From: Pelargonium nanum
Lineage: Eukaryota > Streptophyta > Magnoliopsida > Geraniales > Geraniaceae
Assembly (NCBI GenBank): GCA_036897485.1
Contig: JAYMTF010000218.1
Span: forward strand, 1-44,548
Reading direction: 5' to 3'
Length of the DNA stretch: 44,548 nt
Within the stretch, counting starts at the first letter, position 1; the number at the start of each line of letters is the position of its first letter. Positions 32,401-41,612 of the stretch are shown in pieces. The notes under the pieces were generated by a model. The model saw only the letters and a list, made by a program, of their open reading frames with translations. It was not told where the DNA came from and did not search any database. The translations under genes were made by a program, and so were the position numbers.

Positions 32401-34853
32401 CAGAAGGACGAGGACGCTCCATTTCTTCTGAACGAGTGTACCGCTCCTCGAGAAGATCTATTTCACCTCGAGGTAGGCATGCACGAGGATCCCCATCTCC
32501 TTTAGGTCGGAGAGCATCTTATTCTAGACGACGATCTAGATCACGTTCTCGTAGTAGATCTCTTAGTCCTGTACGACGGAGATTACGTTCTCCCGTTCGA
32601 CGCAGATCACCGTCCCCCATGCGTCGCAGACCTCGTCGATCACCTTCACCTGTGCGGCGTAGATACCCTTCTGTGCGGCGTAGATCTCCTTCACCAGTGC
32701 GGCGTAGGTCCCCCTCACCAGTGCGGCGTAGATCCCCCTCACCAGTGCGGCGTAGGTCCCCCTCACCAGTGCGGCGTAGGTCCCCATCACCAGTGCGGCG
32801 TAGGTCCCCTTCACCAGTGCGGCGCAGGTCGCCACCTATGAGACGCAGATTTGCTTCTCCTATGAGACGTAGATCTCCTTCACCAGTGCGGCGCAGATCC
32901 CCATTCTATGCACGACGTAGGTCCCCCTCTCCTTTACGACGGCGATATCGAAGGTCTTCATCAACGCCAAGACGTAGATCTCCTTCACCAGTACGACGCA
33001 GATCTCCCTCACCTGATCTGGGGAGTTCTCCATCTCAAGATAGGCACAAGTCCCTTTCACCAGTTAGGAAGGGATCTCCTGTACAATCCCCCAAAGAAAG
33101 AAACAGGTATGGTGGAGCTTAGTTTTATTTATACTAACATCCTTGTTGGTATTTAATTTTATGGATTTTGGTTACATGACCTTGGATGGTAAGATGTATA
33201 AGATTTTGAGTAGTTGTGCACTAGTGCTCAGACCATTACTATGAAACCAGTGGGATAAAACTGTGCTCAGACCATCACCTGGAGCAGAGTTTGGTTCATT
33301 TTAATGGGTTCTCGACTCTCCATTGATCTTAATCTGTTAGGGTTGGGAGCCTTGTTGACTGAATAGTGTGTGATACTTCATTGTAGGTCCCATGGAAAAC
33401 TGTCTCCCGTGGGACGTCGACCCTCTAGTTCTTTGAGGTCGCCACACAGGGATTTGAAGGCTCAAAAGGATCCCCATAAGAAAATTGCAGCTATGTCACC
33501 TTCATCTGAGAAGTCCCCTAGTATGTCAGATGCAAGGAGTGCTAGTGAAGATAAGAGGTATAACTCGTCCTTTTCTTATTAATTAACTGGAAAGATGTTT
33601 CACTTTTTATTATATATTGTAATGCATATTATTTGTTTATTGTCTTGCTTCATTGTTCATTTTTGGTACCTTCAATGGATGTCTAGTAGCCCTGTGAGGC
33701 AAACAAGGGACCAAAGCCCTAGTCCTCCACGTAAATCCAGAGAAGAGAAACCTCGTCATGACAATCAAGAAACAAGCAACAAGGATAAAGAAAAGCATCA
33801 TTCCAGGTAAAGTTTGAATTGAAATCCCATGTTTGTTATATTCTTGGACTCATTAGAATGTTTCTTTACTTTTTGTTCATTTATAATTTTATAGGGATGC
33901 TGGGTATAACAAATCCAAGTCATCAGAGAAAAGGTCATTGCAGTCATCCTCTAACGATAAGCGAAAAGATTCTCCTGGAAGGGATCATTACGTGGAAGAG
34001 CACAGTCCAGAAAGATCATCAAGTCGCCGAGCTAGTGAATCCCGGAGTCGTCTCGATAGGAAGGAATGGAGAAAGAAAGACCAGGAAATGAAGAGGTATA
34101 CTTTCCGTCATCCATGCGTTTCGTCATGCTTATTTCAATATCTTTTATGCATTGTATCCCTCTTGCACACCGGTCCTGATAATATATCACTTTTGTAACA
34201 GTGAGAATTCTTCTCAAAGGGAGGGTCATCCAGAATCTCCTGAACAAGACAAATCACCAGCGGTTGGAAAAAGTACTTCTCTTGGTGAGAGGCGGCAGGG
34301 TGCACACCCTGGAGATGGCCAGAAATTTGACAAGAGAAGTCATTCTCATTCAAATAGTATCAAGGAAAGTGACCAACATAAATCTGAAGCTGTGCCTATG
34401 TCTGTTGAAAAACTTGATCATAATAATCGGAGTGGTGCCTTTGATTCTGGTTCTGAGGAAAGTGATATACGCGTAGACAAAAGTAAGGAGAAAAGAAAGC
34501 ATAAGAGGTCTGAGAGGGAAGATGCTTCAGATGATTATAGTGATGATTCTGAGATTGGGGACAGGAAGGAGGCCAAAAAGAGGAAGAAGGAGGAAAAGAA
34601 ATTGCGGAAGGAGGAGAAGCGCCGACGGCGTGAAGAGCGACGCCGCAAAAGGGAGGAAAGGCGTGCAGAGAAGCATAAATTGAAAAATCAGAGCGATGAT
34701 TATTCTTCAGATGGTGACAGAGATGCAAAGAGGAAGCTTCATCGAAGTGATGATGAAGAGGCCGAAAATGTGACTGACCAGAAAAGGCTTGAGATTGAGT
34801 TGCGGGAGAAAGCTCTTGAAACACTGAAAGCAAAGAAGGGAATGGGTCAATAA
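29435..34853 (+). CDS. SRRM1-like splicing coactivator: PWI domain plus long RS region
   Basis: Coding exons 29435-29455, 29601-29690, 30146-30268, 30618-30785, 30873-30959, 31099-31235, 32125-32181, 32366-33106, 33387-33557, 33687-33806, 33895-34095 and 34202-34853 give 855 residues. The PWI nucleic-acid-binding domain lies at about 30-125, with its signature P50-W51-I52 and the ELLGFEDEVLINFIYGLLE helix. A charged coiled-coil stretch (KKREKESREIEQERLKK) follows. Then comes an RS region of several hundred residues with six perfect RRRSPSPV units, and a Lys/Glu/Arg-rich C-terminus ending in LKAKKGMGQ. This is the layout of SRm160/SRRM1, which bridges SR proteins, snRNPs and the exon junction complex in the nucleus. 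It matches the plant PWI-domain splicing factor (the Arabidopsis At2g29210 type, from memory). Introns 6-11 are all phase 2. Confidence 0.94.
32676..32819 (+). repeat. 24-bp coding tandem repeat, six RRRSPSPV units
   Basis: Six head-to-tail 24-bp units each encode RRRSPSPV, differing only at a few silent positions (for example TCT/TCC and TCA/CCC context). Diverged units continue on both sides (about 32560-33010). The low divergence at silent sites points to recent copying. Confidence 0.92.
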
Positions 34854-36546
34854 ATATGTCGCTTCGTTAGAACATTAAACTGTCATTTTATCATTTCATT
34901 TATTTTGAGCAGTACTCATAAACTTGCTAGGAATCTTTATGTTTTGAAATGAGTGTTTCAGTATTTGGTAACTGTTTAATGTAGTTTGTGTTTATTGCTG
35001 GCAGCTGAGATGGAAAAATGAGGATTTCCTGAGCCTATTCTCTTGAGTGCAACTTTATGCAGACCTTGCTGCTAGATTTTCTGGTAATAATTGTCTTCCC
35101 TTTGTTGGGAATCTGATGTTTTACTCATGGATGTGAAGTAATTTCATTTGCTAACTAGGTGCTTGTTTTTGTGATACCTGTATGCTCCTTATTGTTACTG
35201 TTTTGTGAAATTGGATTTTGCTTTGAGACTAGAAGGATAGCAATATAAGTAGGTCAAAGGAGTTGACTGATTTTATCATTGTTTATTAGGCTATAGTCAA
35301 AACCTGAAGGGTCTTTTTCACTTTTATGGAATATGACCTTGGTACTAAATCAACTTTCTGATCAATTTATAGATAAATATATTGTCAAATAGATGACTTG
35401 GGCAGAGACCAGGTGTACAGATCAGCATATTGAACATCTACTCAGTCAGGTGAGACTCTCTTCATTCTTTTTCTAGGCTTGTTAAGAACCCAAGTGCCTC
35501 TAGAATCTTATTTGTGATGTTCATTGCTTGTTCATTATTGTATTGAAATTGTGTGTATGTGTGTGATTGACAGCTTGAATGGTTTTTTAATGGTACCTTA
35601 GTTCTCAGTGGCTAATTCTGTAATCAGTTGTGTGATTTTTTAGTTTCATAAAAGGGAATTCACCATTCTGAGCATTTTGAAAGTGTTGGTGTTTTTGTTT
35701 AAGAATTGTGATTTTCTGTGAGATGATGAAGGATGTTCTTAAATTTATTCTTTGAGTTTTTATTACAAGTTTTCCAAATTAATCTAATTCTTATTAATTC
35801 ATTTTTACTTATTTATTTTTGTTTTGATTAGATCATCCTATCTGATTCCATGACTCACTTTGATAAAATTGCATTTTAGTAAGATTTGTGAAAGCTAAAC
35901 AAGTGGCAAATTTGTTGGAAATTAAATGACATACTCAGGGTCAGGGCAAAATGTCAATTTCTTATTTTATCAAATAAAACTCAAATTCATCAGATGAGAT
36001 CATTCATCACAGAATCAACCAAAGTTTCTCAAAAATAAGAATCATTGACCCATCTCTATATAGATATACAGATTTCAATAAGGGCATACAAAAAATTTCA
36101 ACAAAAAAACTAACAATTGTTTTCAACTAATTTTTATCAAACAAAATATAATTCAATTTTGCTTTGTAAAGCAAAACCTCTTTATTTACTTATTCAAACA
36201 AAACGCATTTTTTGCTTCCTACCACAAAAAATAATAATTCATGTCTGTGCCTTTTCATTATCAAACAAAACTATAAAAAATCATCAAAAATCCAAAATGT
36301 CTGGTGTCCAATTTTCTTTTTCAGATAAACATTGCATACGTGGATCAACCCCATTGGCCACCACTCTCCTCTCCCCCGCCATCCAGATAATATCCCAAAC
36401 TAATTCCAACCGCCACTGCCCTCCCGCCACGTCACAACACCCACAACAACGAAACAAAGAAACAGAGCTTGAGCGAGTGAGTGAGTGAGTGGCTCGAGTC
36501 GGTGTTGCTCTGTTTCGCTCTGTTACTCTTCTCCGATCCACCACCA
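34854..36546. other. Region between the SRRM1-like and pTAC16 genes
   Basis: The first part is T-rich 3' flank of the SRRM1-like gene. The last 250 bp is the pTAC16 promoter and leader, with an ACGT core in CCACGTCAC (36427-36435) and a short GTGA repeat (about 36474-36490). No other gene is seen. Confidence 0.55.
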
Positions 36547-39500
36547 ATGGCTCCGGCTATAATCTCCTCCTCCAACACATTTCTCTTAACCACCACCCCC
36601 CATTCAAGGCTCTCTCGTCGAAGCCTCCCTAGGCTCTCCGTTCTCGCCAAAAAAACAGACCCAGATGCCCAAATCGACGACACGCCCAATTCTAAGCCTT
36701 TTCGGTTCAACTTTGCGAGCTTCTCCGACGTCAAGTCCTTGATTCCGGTCATTTCCAACCCTTCTCCGGGCTTGTCGTTCGGCACCATCCAGAGGCGTAA
36801 GGACCCTGGAACTGTGTTCGTCGCCGGTGCCACCGGACAGGCCGGCATTCGCATTGCTCAGACCTTGCTGCGCGAGGGCTTCAAGGTTAGGGCCGGTGTG
36901 CCGGAGCTCGCCGCCGCACAAGAGCTCGCTCTTCTTGCTTCCAAGTACAAGGTTGGTTCGTATACTTAATTTCTATCAAATGTAGCTCATTTCGCTGTTT
37001 TGGACCTTTGGTTCATGTCCTCAATTTTCAATATTTTTGCATTTCTCTTGGTTTGTGGTTTATATAATCTGATGTTTTGAACCATTGATGACATGAACAG
37101 CAGGATACGCAATAGGGGTTTTCTTGTTATAGCACAATTTGTGTTCTTGATTGGTTGAAAGTTTACAAACAAACGTTTAAATAATTAGGTTTTGGAATGA
37201 TATGACCTAACACCAACCCGACATATTTGACTCATTTTATTTATACAGATGTGACATAGTTAAATGAGTGACCTACTAGTTAAGTTACTTAACTCGTTTA
37301 ATTAAACGAGTTATGTGTGTTGGACGGTTCAACACCGTTAATAAAACGAATAAGCTGAACCCAAACTTGAACTCGCTTAAATTCATGATGTGTTTGTATC
37401 TGGTTACATGTCGTGACACAAAACATTCCTACTTGTTACTCCACATTTCTTCCCGATGAGCTGGATGTGCTCTCTGGCCTATTCTTTGTACTTGATCACG
37501 TAAATCAAGACTCCTCCCGACTGGAGCTCATTCGATGCCTAAGTTAGTGCTCGGCACTTTCTTATATCCTAAGTTATTAGAGAATATTAGTTTTTACCTT
37601 CTTCTCTTCTGTTTTTCCTTCTTATAATGATCCTTGCTGGGCCGGTAATACCCGTTTCATGAGTTGAATGTTGTGACTCTATGATCATCATGTTTTGTGG
37701 AAAACCTCAGGGCTTGCACAGTTTTTGTTGCTTAATTTTGTGTCTGATGTACTGATTTAGCCCTCTTTGTTCCATCAAATACACACAGATCATATCAAAT
37801 GAGGAACTGAAGAGTCTCAATGCCGTGGAATCCAATTTCCAAGATGCAGAATTAATAGCCAAAGCTATAGGGAATGCCAGCAAGGTGGTTGTCACAATTG
37901 GTCCCTTAGAATATGGTCCCGACGCCGAGGTTTCTACCTCAGATGCTTTGCTAGTGATCAAAGCAGCCCAGTTGGCCGGAGTTGGGCACGTTGCTATAAT
38001 CTACGATGGTAACACTGCAGGCACTGCATCTACCAATAACAATGTGCTATATGGCATCTCGTCATTCTTTAACAACCTCTTCTCGCGGTCACAGTCATTG
38101 ACACTGTCCGAGTTCTTGGAAAAGGTAATTGAAACTGATGTCAGGTATACGCTCATCAAGACGAGCTTGACTGAAGACTTTTCCCCGGAGAGTTCCTATA
38201 ATGTGGTTGTGTCAGCTGAAGGAAGCGCCGGAGAGAACGACTACAAAGTAATGTAATGTATGTTATCATTGTGAAACTGTTCCTTTTCTTTTATTTCATT
38301 TGGTATTCACTTTTTTGTTTCTCTTTGCGTTTATCGTTTCCTTTTGGGGGAAACAAGGTTGCTAAGTCTCAAATAGCATCTCTGGTGGCAGATGTTTTTT
38401 CAAACACAGCTATTGCAGAAAATAAGGTACATTCCTAATCAAGATTGGCACAAAAATTGTTCCCGATTGAGGTTTTGCCTAACGGTTTCTTGCTCGTGTC
38501 TTTTTCTTGTTTCTCTTGGTATATATAATAATTTGTTGCTTGAGCATTTTAGTTATTTTCTTGCATAGGTTGTGGAGGTTTCTACAAACCCATTAGCTCC
38601 CTCAAAGTCCATTGACGAGCTTTTCAGGTAATTTTCATTCTCCCTTGCAAGACTTTCTTACAAAGTCATATGCTACTCCAAAACTCTTTTCCTGGGCACT
38701 TCGAGAACTTTCTCTGCCTCTCCTCGGCTCTTGAACCCACAGAACAAGACTCCCTATAGTGTGGAAGTCTCTCCGATGCTTAAGTCAGATTTCTATGATG
38801 GTAATTTTTTTAGGTTTATTTTCCGTACCTTCTTCTCTCTACTATGCCTCCTTTATAGTGTGTTATGGTGGGCTTTTATCTTTGTGGGTTTACTGCGTCT
38901 TGTGCTTTGAACTGGTGCAACCTGTGACTCTTCCTCCTAAGCTGGGGATCGCTATCCCCAGTACCAACAATGTGAACACCCCAAGAAAGAAAAAAGAAAG
39001 GCCTTTTTGGGCTTCTTACCTTATATGATAGAGTTAATATTCATAAGAAAAAAAAACATTACCATGCTTGTAGTAGCTAGAAAGATAGGCCAAACTGAAA
39101 ATTGTGAAATGCTCTCAGTGCCGTTCCTGAGGATGGGAGGAGGAAGGCTTACGCAGAGGCGCTTGCAAAAGCAAAAGCCAAGGCCGAGGAAGAGGAAAAA
39201 ATTGCTACTGAGACAGCAAACAAGCTCGAAGAGGCGAAAAAGCTCTCAGAGCAAGAATCTCAGGCCACCAGTGTAGCCGAGGAAGCTCAAGAGAAGGCAG
39301 TGGCTGCAGGGGCTTCAATGGCAAATCTATTGGGTAAAGCAAAAGGCTTTGGCTCAGGACTGTCTTGGAACAAACTGAGCTCACAAGTTGCAACTGCAGT
39401 TCAAAAGACGGGTGAGAAGCCAAACGTGCAGGTTGCCACTGTCAGGGGACAGGCCAAGGCCCGGACGCTGCCATCACTGAAGGCTGTTACTAGACAATCA

Positions 39501-39629
39501 GGCGCAAAACGTGGAGCTCAGAAACCGAAAGAGAAGGAGATTAAGTCAAAAGCAAAGCCAAAAGCAGAAGTGAAGAATGTGTTTGGAGGGTTGTTCAAGC
39601 AAGAAACCATATACATTGATGATGATTGA
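36547..39629 (+). CDS. PTAC16: pTAC16, plastid nucleoid / thylakoid-associated Rossmann-fold protein
   Basis: Exons 36547-36951, 37789-38247, 38358-38426, 38569-38627 and 39119-39629 join in phase to 500 residues, near the roughly 510 of the Arabidopsis protein. The N-terminus is a Ser/Thr/Arg-rich plastid transit peptide. An atypical SDR/NAD(P)-binding fold follows, with VFVAGATGQAGIRIAQTLL (GxxGxxG at 94-100) and later ALLVIKAAQLAGVGHVAIIY. The C-terminal part is an Ala/Lys/Glu-rich coiled coil (about 330-400) and a basic tail ending FGGLFKQETIYIDDD. pTAC16 is found with the plastid transcriptionally active chromosome and as a thylakoid phosphoprotein; its exact role is unsettled. The catalytic Tyr-x3-Lys of true SDR enzymes is not evident to me, so a structural role is plausible. 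Confidence 0.95.
37190..37440. repeat. Dispersed-repeat-like segment with a perfect palindrome in pTAC16 intron 1
   Basis: This part of the 837-bp intron contains a perfect 22-bp palindrome at 37291-37312 centred on AATT, and phrases such as CGGTTCAACACCG and CATGTCGTGACAC of a kind common in plant dispersed repeats. I cannot find clear termini or target duplications. The superfamily is unknown. Confidence 0.35.
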
Positions 39630-39859
39630 GATGGTACCTTGTGGATATTCCTGTTATAGGCAGGTGCGGTCTAAAATGTATATCCTTAATTGTTGATGAG
39701 CACAATGTTTCCAGTTTCAGAACAAAAAAGTGTACTTGGCTTCTTAGCTTTGAAAATGTATTTTTGTTGATTATGAAAAGTTTCTGTCATGTCGTTGAAG
39801 GTCCAAGCATATCTACATCCTCTCTTGTTTGCTTACATATATATATGTTCCTTGCGAAT

Positions 39860-39988
39860 TTGTAGGAAATTTTCCTACTAAATTGCTACAAGTTTGCGAC
39901 AAAAACTATTGCAAGAATGATACAAATTATTTCATAGCAAGTACAATTGTTGCAAACTTGTAGAAAATTTACTACAAGTTTTCTACAA
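39860..39988. repeat. Fold-back (imperfect palindromic) element downstream of pTAC16
   Basis: The left arm (39860-39900) contains TTGTAGGAAATTTTCC and GCTACAAGTTTGCGAC. The right arm (39949-39988) contains GTTGCAAACTTGTAG and CTACAAGTTTTCTACAA, the diverged reverse complement. About 48 bp separate the arms. It resembles a small fold-back MITE, but the target duplication is unclear. Confidence 0.6.
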
Positions 39989-40342
39989 CAATGAAGTTGT
40001 TGAAGGAAAGTCGTAATTACAGTTTTGTAAAATCTTTTCCCGGTTCTTTTGAAACACAAAAAAGACATTTGATGATCCTAAAATTTTGACGAATATATGA
40101 TTACTATGACATAGTATCCAAATATAAGCGTGAATGAATGCAGTCTATACTTTTAATTTGTATGAAATACCTTTTTCCCGTGTTGAGTAACTAAGTGATT
40201 AATATGATCAAATGCATTGGATAACTATAATCATATTCCTAAATCAATCGTGCAAAATTTGAGATAAATCAAATAAGAAAACTACATGTTTGAAGCATCA
40301 AACGACATATGTTAGTCCTAAAATTTGACTAGCACCATTGAA

Positions 40343-40512
40343 ATATCATATTCTTCCAATCAAATGTTAAAATGGGATAATTTGGATTAACCGTATCACA
40401 CATCATCCACTCATTCTACACCCTAATATATCATTTTCTTCAAATCAAACGTTAAAATTGGATAATTTGGATGAAATGTATCACACTTCAACCACTCATT
40501 CTACACCCTAAT
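40343..40512. repeat. Head-to-tail duplication of an 85-bp unit
   Basis: Unit 1 (40343-40427) and unit 2 (40428-40512) abut exactly. Both begin ATATCAT, share GGATAATTTGGAT and end CACTCATTCTACACCCTAAT. About a dozen differences separate them, so the duplication is not recent. No coding frame runs through it. Confidence 0.8.
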
Positions 40513-41102
40513 CAAAAAAATTAGTTGTTGGTTGGGTGAATATATGTGTTGGTTATGTATTGTGTATTTATTTTCTCAGATGAGTAGAAGAAGAGAATGT
40601 TGTTACATTGCATGTGGGTGACAAGAACCTCACAAAGGTCAAGATTAGGGCTAGCATGAGAAACCAGATTCTCCACTTTATACCTATATTAAGAATTAAA
40701 ATTAAGGGTACCCTAATTAAATTAGGGTTAAATTAAAGACTACACATAACACATATATATGTTGTAACAATTATGGTTCTTCACAAACAGCAATGAATCA
40801 AAGAGAAGAAGGATTAGCCAATGCAAGAAAAATATGAAGATACAAGAGAACATTTAATTTGTGCATTAATAGAGTATGTTTGTGAACAATCAATGTAATA
40901 TATATTGATTACATAGGTAATTAATCAACACTTAAACAGATCGAAAAAAACTAATAGTATATGCATGAACAATGAACATTATTAATATTAATCACGAAAA
41001 GAGTATGTGTCCAGTAAAACAAAGAAATTAATCAATGAAACAATAACAAGAACAGAAAAAACAGCATGCAAATTAACATGAAGTATATATTGATCATCGT
41101 TA

Positions 41103-41612
41103 TCAGAAGAACTTTCTTGTACCCGTTGTCGGCGACGACGACGAGTCCTTGTTAGGCTCAGGACCCAATCTCAGCTCAAGATCCAGCTGTTCCGAGCTCG
41201 ACAAGCCCTTTCGATCCCTCCGATCATCATGATCATGATCATCACCACCGTCTTTCTTGGCCACATGTCTGTCCTCGAAAAGTGGGAGTTGATGGAGCAC
41301 AGCTTGTTTCATGGTACGAGTCATGATTTGATGGTCGTGTACTTCTTGATGAGTACGAGGAGGAGGTGTTGGGGAATTAGAGGATTGCTTGAGCTTGGCC
41401 TTGTCTTTTCTGTGAATGTTCATGTGACCTCCGAGGGCTTGAGCGTTAGAGAAGCCTCTTTTGCAGAAGGTGCACTCATAGGATCTGTTGGTGCTGCTAC
41501 TTTGGGAAATTGGAGGTTGATGATCATGATCAGCTTGATCTTGATCTTCAGTGGTGATTTGAGGCTGTTTTGGGGTGGATTTGTTGTTGTCAGGTTGATC
41601 AGTTTCCTCCAT
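41103..41612 (-). CDS. Single C2H2 (QALGGH) zinc-finger protein with EAR repression motif
   Basis: An intronless 169-residue frame. The zinc finger is at 45-67 with C47, C50, H63 and H67 (C-x2-C-x12-H-x3-H) and the plant-specific QALGGH helix. It is followed by a basic RKDKAKLK stretch. The C-terminus carries LDLELRLG (143-150), an EAR-type LxLxL motif that recruits TOPLESS co-repressors. Flanking regions are low-complexity and rich in Gln, His, Asp and Ser. One finger plus a C-terminal EAR places it in the SUPERMAN/RABBIT EARS/TAC1 group; the finger looks nearest to TAC1-like members, from memory. It would be a small nuclear repressor of developmental genes. Large AT-rich flanks on both sides suit a tightly regulated gene. 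Confidence 0.93.
   Translation of the reverse strand: MEETDQPDNNKSTPKQPQITTEDQDQADHDHQPPISQSSSTNRSYECTFCKRGFSNAQALGGHMNIHRKDKAKLKQSSNSPTPPPRTHQEVHDHQIMTRTMKQAVLHQLPLFEDRHVAKKDGGDDHDHDDRRDRKGLSSSEQLDLELRLGPEPNKDSSSSPTTGTRKFF

Larger units (their letters stand above)
39630..41102. other. Convergent region between pTAC16 and the zinc-finger gene
   Basis: Contains the pTAC16 3' flank, a fold-back element (39860-39988), an 85-bp tandem duplication (40343-40512) and the 3' flank of the reverse-strand zinc-finger gene. No other gene is seen. Confidence 0.6.

Noticed and set aside
32676-32819. Regular 24-bp repeats considered as a CRISPR-like array
   Set aside because: The units abut without spacers, encode protein in frame and lie in a plant exon.
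32563-32835. Reverse-strand Ala/Tyr-rich repetitive frame opposite the RS repeats
   Set aside because: A shadow of the 24-bp RRRSPSPV tandem repeat; the sense frame belongs to a full 12-exon gene.
34396-34833. Reverse-strand frame opposite the last SRRM1-like exon
   Set aside because: A shadow of a highly charged low-complexity coding exon.
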